Source of the DNA: Zygnema cylindricum
Lineage: Eukaryota > Streptophyta > Zygnematophyceae > Zygnematales > Zygnemataceae
DNA: 64,000 nt
Direction: 5' to 3'
NCBI GenBank assembly: GCA_037447655.1
Contig: JBBHKE010001445.1
Coordinates: 234,396 to 298,395 of the forward strand
The position numbers were made by a program, and so were the translations under genes. Position 1 is the first letter of the stretch. Each line of letters starts with the position of its first letter. A model generated the notes under the pieces. It was not told the DNA's origin and made no database searches. It was given only the letters and a program-made list of their open reading frames with translations. Shown here piece by piece: positions 12,119 to 22,445 of this stretch.

Positions 12119-13540
12119 TCAACCATTTTTGCGACCAATTCCGCGACCACTGACTACTCTTCCTCCTCTGTCCGAGTTCCCTTCACTTCGATCAAAACAT
12201 TGTGTACTGACATGTCCCCACCTCTGACAAAGGTAACATTGTTTTTGGAGATCTGTACATTCGGCAGCAAAATGTCCCAATTTCAAACATTTGTAACATT
12301 TGTAACACGTTACATTAGGATCAGTTTGACTTTTGTTAGCACCTGCATTTTGCATTCCTCCTCTACCTTCGTTACCACTACCACCTATACCTCTGAAGGA
12401 TCTACCACCCCCTTTTCCATTAAGTAAATTCACTGTTGCATCTGTGGAATAATTAAGGGGGGCAGATTCACCAAACGTAACAGATGCCTTCACTCCTCTG
12501 CTCGTACCATCTTGTGTTTTATCCACTCGCTCCAAGTAACTCACCGCATACTCGTACGAGCCTTTTTTTTTCGATTGAATAATGTCACTTGGAGTGCGAA
12601 GATATTCGAGAAGACCGTTCAAAAACACCTGCAATTTGTGGTATTCGTCTAAAATTCGTCCAAAATTAGTCAGCTGCTCCACAAGAATATTAAACATTTT
12701 CACTATATCGTCGATAGGTTCATTTTCCTTGAATCGAAATTGAATAAAATCTGGAAACACAAATTGCCCCTTATCCTCAACCCCTTTTTCAAATTGATTA
12801 TCCAAACCCACCCAACAATCATGAGATGTTTCATAAGCCAAAAAATGATCTAAAACTGAACCATGATAACTTTGCATTAAACCGTTAGTGGCGGCGATAT
12901 CTTTTCACTTCCACAACTTCTTTCCTAGGAGATCTTTCGGTTTCCTCTCCTCTCCATTCATAATCTTCTACAAACTTTTCAAAATTAATTCTCGTTTAAT
13001 ATATTTATTCCAAACGGCATATTTCAAGGCATTGAACAACACAGTTTTTATGGACATACGAAAATTCCCCTCAACTTCAGCCTCACTACCAAGATCTAAA
13101 TCTTCTTCGTCATCAATTTTCCCTTTCCCTCTACGATTTTTCTCCCATTTTTTCTTTTTAACTTCTCCTTCCGAATCGCCTTTATCAACATCATCCGGAT
13201 CTGCATCCGGATCGCAAAACACTTGCAACTTGCCCTTTTGAACAGCCGAGAGCCGTTCATCAAAAGTGCGAACAAGTCCATCAAATAAGATCTGGAGTTG
13301 CTCCTTAGACAAAGTAACATTAACATTTGTTTCCTTCTTAATCCATCCAAGCGGATCATTGGGGAGGACCTCTTCAAATTGGTCGCCAGTGAAGCCTTTA
13401 TCACTCGGTTCCAGCAATGTGTCACGTTGCTTTGGTGGAGGAGTCTCACTCGGTTCCGACGATGTGTCACGTTGCTTCAGTGGAGGAATAAAAGTGGGTG
13501 CAGAGACGAAACAAGTTTCTTTTTCTTCACTCCTATAACA
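12119..13540 (-). pseudogene. Copia-type Gag with two zinc knuckles
   Basis: Two reading frames (13417-12968 and 12877-12119) represent one Gag broken by a stop near 12968. The first half has an acidic/Lys-rich middle. The second half has the Copia Gag (UBN2-like) pattern: 'HDCWVGLDNQFEKG', a conserved 'VEQLTNFGRI', 'LLEYLR', and then two CCHC knuckles, CYKCLKLGHFAAEC and CYLCQRWGHVSTQC. A short N-terminal direct repeat encodes 'PPPKQRDT' twice (about 13420-13490). Gag builds the particle and packages RNA through the knuckles. No pol domain follows in the 455 bp before the 3' LTR. Confidence 0.8.
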
Positions 13541-13592
13541 ACAACACTAGCCTGATTTTCCTCACAAAATATCTTAAGCACTCAATTGCAAG

Positions 13593-13608
13593 ACCCGTTT
13601 CGATACCA
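13593..13608 (-). promoter_or_regulatory. Primer-binding site of gag-only element
   Basis: Immediately inside the 5' LTR the minus strand reads TGGTATCGAAACGGGT. It shares TGGTATC with the standard plant initiator tRNA-Met PBS (TGGTATCAGAGC), then differs, so the exact primer tRNA is uncertain. Confidence 0.6.
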
Positions 13609-13610
13609 AT

Positions 13611-15066
13611 TGTAAGAAAACAAGGATCGACTGACTTCACAAATAATAGTCCAAGTTGCATAGCGAAAGCATACACATAAATAAATAAACTCACAACAAA
13701 ATACATCGGCCAAATATTAATTAAATTATACCAAAATCTTTTCCAATACAATCTCTCAAGCTTACCAATCTAACTCACTCAGATTTTTAACTCTCGTTGA
13801 TCACATATTCTCACTCACACTCACTCTGAACACATTTTGATGATATCTTTCCTAATTCTACTCACTTACTAAATATTATCTACCATAATAAAGAACAAGT
13901 ATAACTGAAAACATTACAATGCAAACAGTCCCTAAACATAACGACCAGGTGCACTGTGAGTGCGCCTGCTATAGCCTACAGCATCAAGTTCCTCTTCTCG
14001 AACAAATATGCTATCTGTAGTCTGACGGAAGCTACCTCCACTCTGACAACTATGCTCTATGTAGTTTGACGGATTACTCTCTGTGAATTACTCTCCACTT
14101 TGACAAATGTGCTGTACGTAGCATGACGGATTACTCTATGTGAATTACACTCTGTGAATGTGAATTACTCTTTGTGAATCGTAGCAGGTTCGTGCAAGAT
14201 TGTAGCAGCATAGGTCGTACAAAGTAGAGGTCGCAAACGGTCAACCGAAACCGTGACAGACGGTTAACCGATCGCCCGCGCCGGGAATGGATTTGGTTGC
14301 CAAATTTTGAGGGCTAGGCGGTTGCGGTCGGTTGATTCACTAGAAAAAAAAACGGTCGGTTACGGTCGGTCAACCAAAAAACCAAAAAAAATGAAAATTT
14401 TGTACTTGTCCATACAATCCAACACTATTGTACTTTGTTCTCTTTGGTTTTGTGGAAGTACGTAACATCATGATTAGCGTCGCAAATGTGACACGGTAGT
14501 AACACTATTTTTTTCGCAAATCTTATGGAACGAGACAAAGCGTCGCAAATCTGAAACGGTAGTACACTATTCATTTCGCAAATCTTAAGGAACGCGGCAA
14601 AGCCTCGCAAATCTGACACGTTAGTAAACACTATTCATTTCGCAAATCTAAGGGAACGTGACAAATTGTAATTAGTGGCTTATTCATACGTCGCACATTA
14701 GATAATTTTGTACTTTTTAGGTTACGGGCGGACACGGTTAGTCGTGAGAATTCAATTTTCGGTTAACTTTTATTTTCGTAAACGCCGGTCGTTTAACAGT
14801 TAACAATTTTGGAGCGTGACATAACCCCGTTGGGCGTCAATTACTCAGATTTTGAAAAAAAAAACGGTCGGTTTCGGTTATATAAAATTTTGACTTTTGC
14901 GACCTCTGGTACAAAGGTATTGCCGCTTCGTCGTACACATGGAATATTCCCGCGGACAAAAAGATCGCGTCAAGCTTCGCGTACCAACATTTCCTTAAAA
15001 TCGACCAATCTCCGATTCTTACAATTAAAACGACAAGTACAATACAGAGCATACACGGGCGGACAA
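13611..15066 (-). repeat. 5' LTR of gag-only element
   Basis: On the minus strand the LTR ends ...CTTACA at 13611, next to the PBS. It matches 10233-11663, apart from the hAT MITE at 14225-14908 and tandem duplication of a 'gacggattactc'-type segment (about 14020-14175) that makes it longer. Similarity stops near 15066, shortly before a mariner MITE fragment, so the outer end is missing. Confidence 0.8.
14225..14908. mobile_element. hAT-type MITE, copy 3, inside 5' LTR
   Basis: 684 bp with ends TAGAGGTCGCAAA and ...TTTTGCGACCTCTG and a perfect 8-bp TSD GTACAAAG (14217-14224 and 14909-14916). The empty site is present in the other LTR as 'gtacaatggtattgccg' near 10707. It holds three diverged tandem copies of an ~80-bp 'gcaaatctgacacggtag' segment, seen in inverse orientation in copy 2. 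Confidence 0.93.
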
Positions 15067-15107
15067 ACTTTGAGGATATCAAGGAGACTATCTCCATGTT
15101 GAAAGTA

Positions 15108-15326
15108 CACCGCGAATCGGAATTAGAGTAAAAAAATGAAAAAAAATAATTAGAATTATTAACTCTAATTTGACTAATCAATTTTTTTCAATAACAAATT
15201 TTACTCTAATTTATCAATAACTCTTATTAGAATATCTTTCCGTACTAATTGTAGATATTTTTATTGTAGATTAGGTACACGTACAGAATCTGACAAAGCG
15301 TACAGTTTCACGTCATTATGACGTTG
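15108..15326. mobile_element. Mariner-type MITE fragment
   Basis: Starts after TA with CACCGCGAATCGGAATTAG, matching the terminal repeats of the complete copies at 57786 and 58771, and contains the same internal 'cgtcattatgacg' palindrome. It stops near 15326 where the next repeat begins, so roughly half the element is missing. Confidence 0.75.
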
Positions 15327-15590
15327 GTCGAGCGTGCCGGGAACAACATAGAAGCAAGTTCCCACGTTAGAATGAGTGTGCATTGGGGTCTTGGAAACCG
15401 GGAGGTTTGGGAGAGAGGTCCGAGAAGGTGTGCATAGAAGACCTGCAATCCACCCCAAATGCTGATGCTCTTCCGGATGTGTGATAATGCCCTGTTTTGT
15501 ATCTTCCTTCTCCAGGATATGCATGGGTAGAAATGAGGGAGAGAGTGAAAGAGGAAAAAGTGCCCTGGACCCCCCTTCCCTAAATTGTGC
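15326..15590. repeat. ~255-bp direct repeat, copy 1
   Basis: Closely matches 16785-17036; shared strings include 'gggaacaacatagaag', 'ccaccccaaatgctgatgc' and 'gagggagagagtgaaagagg'. See copy 2 for interpretation. Confidence 0.85.
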
Positions 15591-16784
15591 TTATTCGCCG
15601 GAAGCCCACTAAATGCTACACCCCTGAATACTACCCAAAGGATGGGAAGGGAATGCGAGTCTTCCAATCCAGCCCGTAAGAACTCCGGACAGAAACTAAG
15701 AACGACCCCAAATAGTGTGCAAATGACTTCCACGCAGAAATATAGAATAATAAATATCGGCTTTTTCAGATTCAACAATATCACATTGCCCCTGAAAAAA
15801 GAAATAAAGATATAAATCAATGAAAATGGTAAAGCGAGCTCACATAACCCGGAGTGCAACGAAGAAACAACTTAGAAAGAGAAACCTCTCTCAATTGCCC
15901 CGAAGATTGATATGATTCTCCCTCACCCCTCGGTTCCGCCGCACGGATCCGTACAGACTATTCTAAGTTTTAAACAGCGAAAATCCAAACCGCCCAAAGT
16001 GAGGATAGTGCCAACAACCCAACCAAGCTACGGTTTCCACAAAAGACAATCCAAAACAAAGATGACAATAGAGTTCACGACACTATGCAACTGTTCTCCA
16101 ACAAAAAGATTGATTGTATTTTCTGGGGGTTTTCTCGAAGACAATACTGAAAAAGCAACCTGTCTCCTTCAGCCCCAAATGCCTTATACAAGCAGAGTTT
16201 GTCCTACTGCAAGTGCCCAAGTCAAAGCAATACCTAGAGCCTATCAGCGGCCAAAAATAGTTATCGTACGGACCTAAGACAAAACAAGTTGTGCTACACT
16301 TAGGGCTAAAAGTTAGGCGTCTAGCCTTTGTTGGAATGGAAGCCACATGTCCTTCTATACGACACTTAAGAGTAACAAAGTTCTGAATCGAAGTGAAACA
16401 CCTAATCTTTGACTCTAAGTAATAAATCCTCTACCCGTCTGGTGGACCTGAGCTGACATCCTACGGACAGCTAACAACAAAATCAAAAAGACTATCCCAA
16501 AAGTTACGTGGCGTTCCACAATGTACCCCCCCACCGGAGTAGGTGGAAACGAGTCACAGGTAACAAATTGGCAATCTTTGAAGCAAAATAACTTAGTTGT
16601 CCCGCCTGTGTTAGGCGTGAAGTAAAGTGTGTTTTGCTCTGTTTGGTAAATATAAAGATTTTGTCCAGCACGGAGCACTTTTTTTCTTCGTACTTTGATG
16701 ACCGTACAGAGTAAAAAGGGTCCGAAAATCCTTGGAAGAAATGAAAGGGTGCATGTTAAGCGTCCAAGCTTGACAACTGTCGAG
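15591..16784. other. Spacer between the direct repeats
   Basis: No coding domain recognised on either strand. If the repeat at 16785 starts the Gypsy 3' LTR, this spacer would be the rest of that LTR (about 1.4 kb); the matching 5' LTR is not present, so this cannot be confirmed here. Confidence 0.35.
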
Positions 16785-17036
16785 CGTGTCGGGAACAACA
16801 TAGAAGGAAGTTCCCACGTCAGAAAGAGAGTGCATTGGGGTCCTGGAAACCGGGAGGTTTAGGAGAGAGGTCTGAGAAGGTGTGCATAGAAGACATGCAA
16901 TCCACCCCAAATGCTGATGCCCTTCCGGATGCGTGATAATGCCCTATTCTGTATCTTCCTTCTCCAGAATATACATGGGTGGAAATGAGGGAGAGAGTGA
17001 AAGAGGAAAAAGTGCCTAGGCCCCCCTTCCCTAAAT
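16785..17036. repeat. ~255-bp direct repeat, copy 2, next to Gypsy 3' end
   Basis: It abuts a minus-strand AAGAGGGGGGGGGGG run (about 17041-17056) that looks like a polypurine tract after the Gypsy coding end. This suggests the repeat is the start of the Gypsy 3' LTR and that copy 1 is the start of a second, tandem LTR. That is inference; no 5' LTR is visible upstream of gag. Confidence 0.55.
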
Positions 17037-17081
17037 TCCCCCCCCCCCCCTCTTAGTCTTGCGTGACTAAGAGGTTAAGAT

Positions 17082-17500
17082 AAATTAGCCGCCAAATTCG
17101 CAGTCCCCACAGAACCACGGATTTGCGATTTGAGAGCGGACCTTCCAAGTGGATGGTAGGCAGACGTCGTGCCGCCCTTGACGACAGTGATCACACATTG
17201 ACAAGAAGCCGGGCAAAGAAGACGTGTTACAGGGTGAGGAGCATAGGGGTGGATCAACAAAGTAAGTGAGGTGGAAAGTGGGTTCGTCTTCCAACCGTAG
17301 TACATGGGAAGGAGCCACATTAATCTGGTTTTCTTTAATTCTGCGGCCATCCTTTCCTTCCAAGGTCAAAACCCCTTTGTTAGGAACCTCCACTACTTTA
17401 AGAATCACCCGTCCGGCCGAAATGTCCAAAGTGTCTTTCTTCTGTTGCATGCGATACACGAAATCCTCGGGCATGAATCGCCGTTGCCGAGGGACATAAT
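17082..17500 (-). pseudogene. Integrase C-terminal tail plus PHD finger
   Basis: The reading frame from about 17474 starts with an integrase-tail segment ('VILKVVEVPNKGVLTLEGKD', then 'INVAPSHVLRL'), similar to the post-catalytic module of Gypsy integrases. The last ~55 residues form a full C4HC3 PHD pattern: C-x3-C, C-x2-C (MCDHC), H-x2-C (RHDVC), C-x2-C, with the hallmark Trp two residues before the seventh ligand (WFCGDC). Chromodomains are common at this position in Gypsy elements and target integration; a PHD finger could do the same by reading histone H3 tails (inference). This final stretch is open, unlike most of the element. Confidence 0.75.
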
Positions 17501-17634
17501 TGCGGCTCTTTCGTTAGGAATACCAAAGCTGATCCAAGTGCTAAGCAACCTGTAAATTTCCCATAGCGAGAGGCATTTCCCATTGAAATGCCTTGGCCTT
17601 TTCGGCAATTAGCTTTTCCACCGTCCCCCGATTG

Positions 17635-18116
17635 TCTATTTCCAAAGTACAACTACGTGAGCCGATGAAGCTCCAGAAGGATGGGATGTTGGCTAAAGAG
17701 AATAAAGTAAGGGCTATAGGAATGGAGGGAGGCCTGCCTGCTGAATCGTTATCCCATTGCTATCGATGGCACCCTTTTGTCCCATTCCCCCACATCTTCT
17801 TCCATGACATATTTTCGTAGTGACCACTTCACTGTCTGTATGCACCTTTCGGCCAAACCGTCGGCCTGCGGGATTGTCCATTTCCAAAGTACAAGTGCCT
17901 AAACTGATGCAGCTCCAAGGAGGATGGGATGTTGGCCAAAGAGAATAAAGTAAGGGCTATACAAATGGAGGGAGGCCTGCCTGCTGAATCGGTATCCCAT
18001 TGCTATCCATGGCACCCTTTTGTCCCATTGCCCCACATCTTCTTCCACAACATATTTTTGTAGTGACCGCTTCACTATCTATACGCACCTTTTGGCCAAA
18101 CCGTCAGCCTGCAGGT
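17635..18116 (-). repeat. Tandem duplication inside integrase (2 x ~240 bp)
   Basis: Segments 17635-17872 and 17877-18116 are near-identical direct repeats; both contain 'gggaggcctgcctgctgaat' and 'ggcacccttttgtcccatt'. They cover the integrase core from the 'QADGLAERC' Glu region onward, so the post-Glu half of the integrase is present twice. Confidence 0.9.
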
Positions 18117-18720
18117 GGTCTCGGCTTGTTAGACAGTGGTCCATGAGGCACTTCTCCAGAAGGTAAGTAAATTCTCCGGCAAATTTAGATCCCTGGTCAG
18201 TTAGAACCTCTACTGGCGCCCGAAATTCTGACAACACTCTTTGCAAAAAGGAGTCTGCAATAAACTTAGATTCCTTCCGGGGCATAACCACCAACTCTAT
18301 CCATTTCGAAAAATGTTCAATCATGATCAGTACAAAACGGTTCCCCTGCCTGCTGGTTGGAAGAGGTCCCAAAACATCCCCCGGATAGGGAGAGAGTGAA
18401 GCTCAGTTTCGCCTTTTTTTGTCAAAATCTGCCTTAACTCGATCGCATGAAGAGCAAGTCTGCACAATCATATTGACTTGGGCCCGCAACCCGTGCCACC
18501 AATAAGATCCTGTGACAAGAGAAGTGGTCCGTTTCTGCCCGAAGTGCCCGCATTGCTGATGGAGGCGGGAAATTAGAGTTTCTCGATCTGCGGGTGGAGG
18601 AACCTGTTTCCTCGTTCCGTCAGCCCATTTTCGGAGGAGAATTCCCCGGTCCCAGTCATATGCCGCCATCCGGGTCTGCATACGGGATAATTTAGCACCA
18701 GCCAAGTGGGGAAGTGGAGA
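17640..18720 (-). pseudogene. Gypsy integrase (H2C2 zinc finger and DDE core)
   Basis: From 18705: an integrase zinc-binding domain ('LISRLHQQCGHFGQKRT' then 'MIVQTCSSCDRVKA', an H-x-C-C type arrangement). After a stop at about 18403 the core resumes at 18372 with 'MGPLPTSRQGNRFVLIMIEHF' style residues (family first Asp region), 'VEVLTDQGSKFAG' (second Asp) and 'HLQADGLAKRCV', where the family Glu in 'GLAERC' is Lys in the copy nearer the core and Glu in the duplicated copy. Stops and the tandem duplication inactivate it. Confidence 0.85.
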
Positions 18721-18898
18721 TCACTGCTGGATGGATTGTAGAGTATCGGAGTCATTCCATATTTCTCTCCTCCCCGCTCCTATTGGTGCTTGTCCTTCAA
18801 CGTCGGCCGCAAAGTTGGATAATTCCCTTCCAGCTTGGGTAAGCAAGATAAAAGTGGAGGAGGCTCGTATAAGTCCCAAACTGATCTCTGGATCCTCA

Positions 18899-19300
18899 TC
18901 ATGTCGCGCCCGGTAGAATCCAATGTGGAGGGGTCGGGATTTCGGCTGAGTCGTCGACATTCCCGTGAATCTCTCCTGCCCTGTGGATGATGCTGAAATC
19001 GTATTCCTGTAGGATCAAAACCCACCTAGCGAGTTTGTCGGCTAATTTACTGTTTTCTATGATCCATTTTAGAGGTTGATGGTCGGTAATGAGGGTGAAG
19101 TGGATCCCGTAAAAATATGGCCGGAAATACTGAATTGCCCAAACGGCCGCCAAAAGCTCCCCATGGTAACTGTTGTAGTTCCCCTCAGCTTTGTTATTAC
19201 TCCGGTTGGCATAAGCCACCACGTACTCAACTCCTGCATCGTCCACTTGAGCCAACATTGCTCACAATCCGAACCTACTCCAATCCGTATAAAGGAGGAA
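18899..19300 (-). pseudogene. Gypsy RNase H
   Basis: The reading frame 19258-18899 has Gypsy RNase H signatures: 'VVAYANRSNNKAEGNYNSYHG', 'ELLAAVWAIQYFRPYFYG', 'FTLITDHQPLKWI' and 'LARWVLILQEYDFSIIHRAG' (each a separate motif). The catalytic Glu of 'ELLAA' and Asp of 'TDHQ' are present. A frameshift near 19260 separates it from the RT frame, whose end carries the first RNase H strand ('FLLYTDWSRFGL'). Confidence 0.88.
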
Positions 19301-20350
19301 GGGGCGCTGGTGATCGGGCATCCGAAGCACGGGGTGTTGCTTTAGGAAATCCTTCAAGAATTGAAAAGCAGTTTGCTCTTCTGCCGCCCAGTGCCACTCG
19401 TGGTCCTTTCTCACTAATAAATTCAATGGCTGGGCGTGGGAACTGAATTCGAGAATAAACCTCCGGTAATAGTTAGCCAGCCCTAAGAAAGTGCGAAGAG
19501 CAAAAATGTCTTGCGGGGGTGGAAGGGTGTCAAGGGCTGCCACCTTAACCATATGGGGACCCACTATCCGTAAAGTCACCTCATGACCCAGATAGATGAT
19601 TTTTTGCACCACAAAAATGCCCTTTCTCGGGTGACACTTCAAGCTCGCTGCTTGAAGAGCCCGGAGAACGATCTGTATATGCTCCAACAGTTCTTCAAAT
19701 GTTTTGGAGAAAATGATCACATCGTCGATGTAACATCGTGCGCAATCAATTCCTCGGAGAGCCTCGTCCATGGCCCTTTGAAAGTTGGCAGGTGCATTTT
19801 TGAGACCAAATGGCATGTACACCCATTCATATAACTTGGATCAGGCCCAAAAACCAATCCTCTCCCGATGCTTTGGCTCCATTGCAATCTGGTGGAACCC
19901 ATTTTTTATATCCATCGTAGAGTAAATGTTGGCCCCATCAAGAGAGTCGAAGATTTCTTCCGCGGTGGGCATGGGATAGCGGTCGAAAACCGTGGTCAGG
20001 ATTAGCATCCGATAGTCCCCACACTTCCGTTAATCTATAGTTTTCCCAGATGAGTCTTTCTTTTGCAGGAGCACTGTTGGAGAGGCAAACCCATGTAGCC
20101 ATGTACTTTCTTGCACCAACCCCACATCCACCAAAGTCTGGACCTATGCTGTGATGAACTCCATTTCCTTGAAGCTGAAGGGGTTATGTTTCTACCAAAC
20201 AGTCGCCGTCTCTTCGGTCAGGTCAATGCGAAAAGGGGTCCCCTTATAAATCCCTACATTCGTGACAGACCAAGAGAACACCTGCCCGTTTTCCTCTAAC
20301 AGCTTGGGGAGCCGGGCCTTCTGCAGTGGGTCTAGCTGTTCCCCCAAAGT
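19262..20350 (-). pseudogene. Gypsy reverse transcriptase
   Basis: The segment from about 20350 begins with the usual pre-RT stretch ('LPKLLEENGQVFSWS', 'GTPFRIDLTEE'), then 'FASPTVLLQKKD', 'CGDYRMLI', 'YPMPTAEEIFDSLDGA', 'DIKNGFHQIAM', and 'MPFGLKNAPANFQRAMDEAL'. The active site is CYIDDV (about 19721-19735), intact. 'FLGLANYYRRFI' marks the RT connection. Stops at about 20165, 20033 and 19848 are present in the N-terminal half, while 19822-19262 is a single open frame. Confidence 0.9.
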
Positions 20351-20639
20351 CTAGTCCATCTTCCCGAGTTCCACTGCCGCCAATGCTTCCGGTGGCCGAC
20401 CCCAAAAAGAGATGTCAAATTCGAGTTCTACCTGTGGATCCATCCCAGGCTCGGCTGCTATAGCGCTGTTGCTGACAACTTCCTCTAAGCTGTCCTGTTC
20501 TGAGCCTCCTCTCCCCCCCACTGAGGAAACTTCTGGGTGTAGTGAGCCCCCAGAATATAATTTGCTGAATTTTTCCCTTCTTGTCTTTCTCCCCCCTTCA
20601 AGCTGTAGAGTTGCTTGCCTGGCCAACAACAATGGAACT

Positions 20640-21730
20640 TGAAGGTATGTTGATCGTGATTCTGGGGACTCAAGGCTGGAGAAGGCCAGAGAATGTCGCA
20701 TCACCCATGAAATTGCATTCAAATCCATACTTTGCCCGATTAAACTGCACCTTTTCGAGGCGGAGACCCCTGGTACTGCTATGGTTGCCGGTTGAAATCC
20801 CATCGCTTGTTCCCGTTCCTCAATACTTGGTGCTGTCCACGTAGCGGTCTTCTTGTCAAAAATCATCCTTGGTGCCCCCTTCCAGTAAGCATGGTTGTTA
20901 AGGAAAGATACCAGGGTCGGTAAAGCCCTCCGTGGATTTCCGGGTTTATTGCAACCAAAGAAGGGTGCTCGGTCGGCTGTGGTCACTAGGGTGGCCATTC
21001 GCTCGGTCTGAGAATTTTTTGAACTGTGATGTTAGGATCCGGAACATGGGTGTTCAACAGCTGTTGCAAGACGGGAAGTAGAACCAAGTTGGTCCAATAA
21101 GGTCTAACTCGGTGGGCTTGGAACAGACCTGAGCTGCATGAAATACTATGGGAGTCCCCAAAACCTTGGTCACTTGGTTCCAACTGTTGACTACCTGTTC
21201 CCTTTTATCATCTGTCAAATGAACATTTTCCAAGAAGTACCCCACTGGTGTGTCGTAGCGTTCCTGTAACCCTGTTATTAGTCGAGTCATTTAAAAAAAT
21301 GTTGTGCTACAAACATCCTGGTGTCCTTTGCCCTGTCCTGCTAATGAATACCCTTGGAAAGGCCATCCAGCTATCACCAAGTCTACCATTCCAAGCTTCT
21401 CCAAATGTGATTCCGTGATGTGGTCTACATTTTGGGGAAGTGTACGGTGGGTGTTAGACATGGCCGACAGCGGGAGTTGCTGTGGGTAAAGTTGGTGCAG
21501 CTGTTGCAGTCAATTCTCACTGATTGCACAGGCCGTCTGGGTCAATCTCGACTACCGAGTACGTTGCTACTTGGTATCCCGCCATCAGGACGGCTTCCAG
21601 GTCGGAACTAATGCCGAAAAATAGCGAGAGAATCCAGAGTCATGAAGGCGGGATATCCAGTGTTACCACTTGCCAGTTGAAGTCTTTCCCTGGGTTAGGA
21701 ACCGTTGGGAGTTCAAGCCAGATGAGCTTT
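20640..21730 (-). pseudogene. C5-cytosine DNA methyltransferase domain (Dnmt3-like) in Gypsy element
   Basis: Motifs appear in canonical order on the minus strand over about 310 codons. Motif I: 'LSLFFGISSDLEAVLMAGY' (family LSLFDGI; the Asp is Phe), about 21637-21580. Motif II: 'VVEIDP'. Motif IV: 'DLVIAGWPFQGYSLAGQGK' (about 21385-21330), where the catalytic Cys of PCQ is Phe. Motif VI: 'GYFLENV' (about 21240-21220). Motif VIII: 'AHRVRPYWTNL' (about 21117-21085). Motifs IX/X: 'APSIEEREQAMGF' and 'RCSLIGQSMDLNA'. The AHR..YW and ENV forms are those of the Dnmt3 group; the order is not circularly permuted as in plant DRMs. Stops and at least three frameshifts make this copy inactive. A working version would methylate cytosine using S-adenosylmethionine, possibly on the element's own DNA (inference). 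Confidence 0.85.
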
Positions 21731-21843
21731 GTTGTTCTGTATGATATGGTGGCAAAGCCCCTGTACACTCCTCGCCGGAGTATGGCCATTTGTACGAATC
21801 TGCGTTGATACTCCGTTTCCCACCGCTTGGAGATGGGGAATTG

Positions 21844-22360
21844 CTAGATGGAATTTGCGATATGGGTGGAATCATCGAACAACTTTGAAGGGGTGGATGC
21901 AGAATACACCGGATAGCATCCAGCCACTGAAACAGTTGTTTTCCCCCGTTTCCATAAATCCAAGGGGACCACTACCTTAGTGCCTTTGGGATTTTCCGGG
22001 TCTGAAATGGTTACTTGTTCTTTCCATATACTCAGCTCCATGTTCAACCTTGTCCATGTGGCCATACCCAACAGAATTTCAAATTGCTTCCCTTCCACCA
22101 CCAAGAAGTGGAGCTGAATTTGAACATGTTGACCCGCGTCATCCGCAAATTCAATTTTCATTGCTTTAATGATGCCATATACTGGTTGGCTCCCACTGAC
22201 TATACTCAGGCATATTTCACTGGGACTCATTTTTGGCCTGATTTCCTCAGGCATTTTCTACAATGCTGAAATGGTAATGAGATTAGGAAGGGCTCCAGTA
22301 TCCACCACGGCATTTGATATCCGGTATATCCATTAAGTTTAAAATTACCTGTCCTATTCA
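21844..22360 (-). pseudogene. Gypsy aspartic protease
   Basis: On the minus strand 'VVDTGALPNLIT' (about 22310-22275) is a clear retropepsin active-site motif (DTG). It is followed by a stop, then by the frame 22254-21844, which continues the fold: 'QIQLHFLVVEGKQFEILLGM' style residues and 'TWTRLNMELSIWKEQVTI', matching the ILLG flap-end motif of retropepsins. The frame before DTG ends at 22227, so a frameshift lies just upstream. It lies directly before the methyltransferase. Confidence 0.8.
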
Positions 22361-22445
22361 GAATAAGAGCTACTGACAGGGTATTATAATCTCTATCTGC
22401 CATAGAAGTTTTCGGTTTTGCTAACATGAAGACTGTCTTTGGTGG

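Larger units (their letters stand above)
10233..15066 (-). mobile_element. Gag-only LTR retrotransposon (TR-GAG type), minus strand
   Basis: Two related LTRs (10233-11663 and 13611 to about 15066) flank an internal region of about 1.95 kb. On the minus strand the order is 5' LTR, PBS-like site (13593-13608), gag (about 13540-12119), a polypurine tract (minus ATGAGGGGGA, about 11664-11675), 3' LTR. There is no protease, integrase or RT, so the element would depend on a partner. Each LTR contains a separate hAT MITE insertion, and the far end of the 5' LTR is cut off near 15066. Confidence 0.82.

Noticed and set aside
20351-21730. Plant DRM-type or host Dnmt gene
   Set aside because: Motif order is canonical, not permuted as in DRM, and the region is framed on both sides by protease and RT in the same strand, so a free host gene is unlikely.
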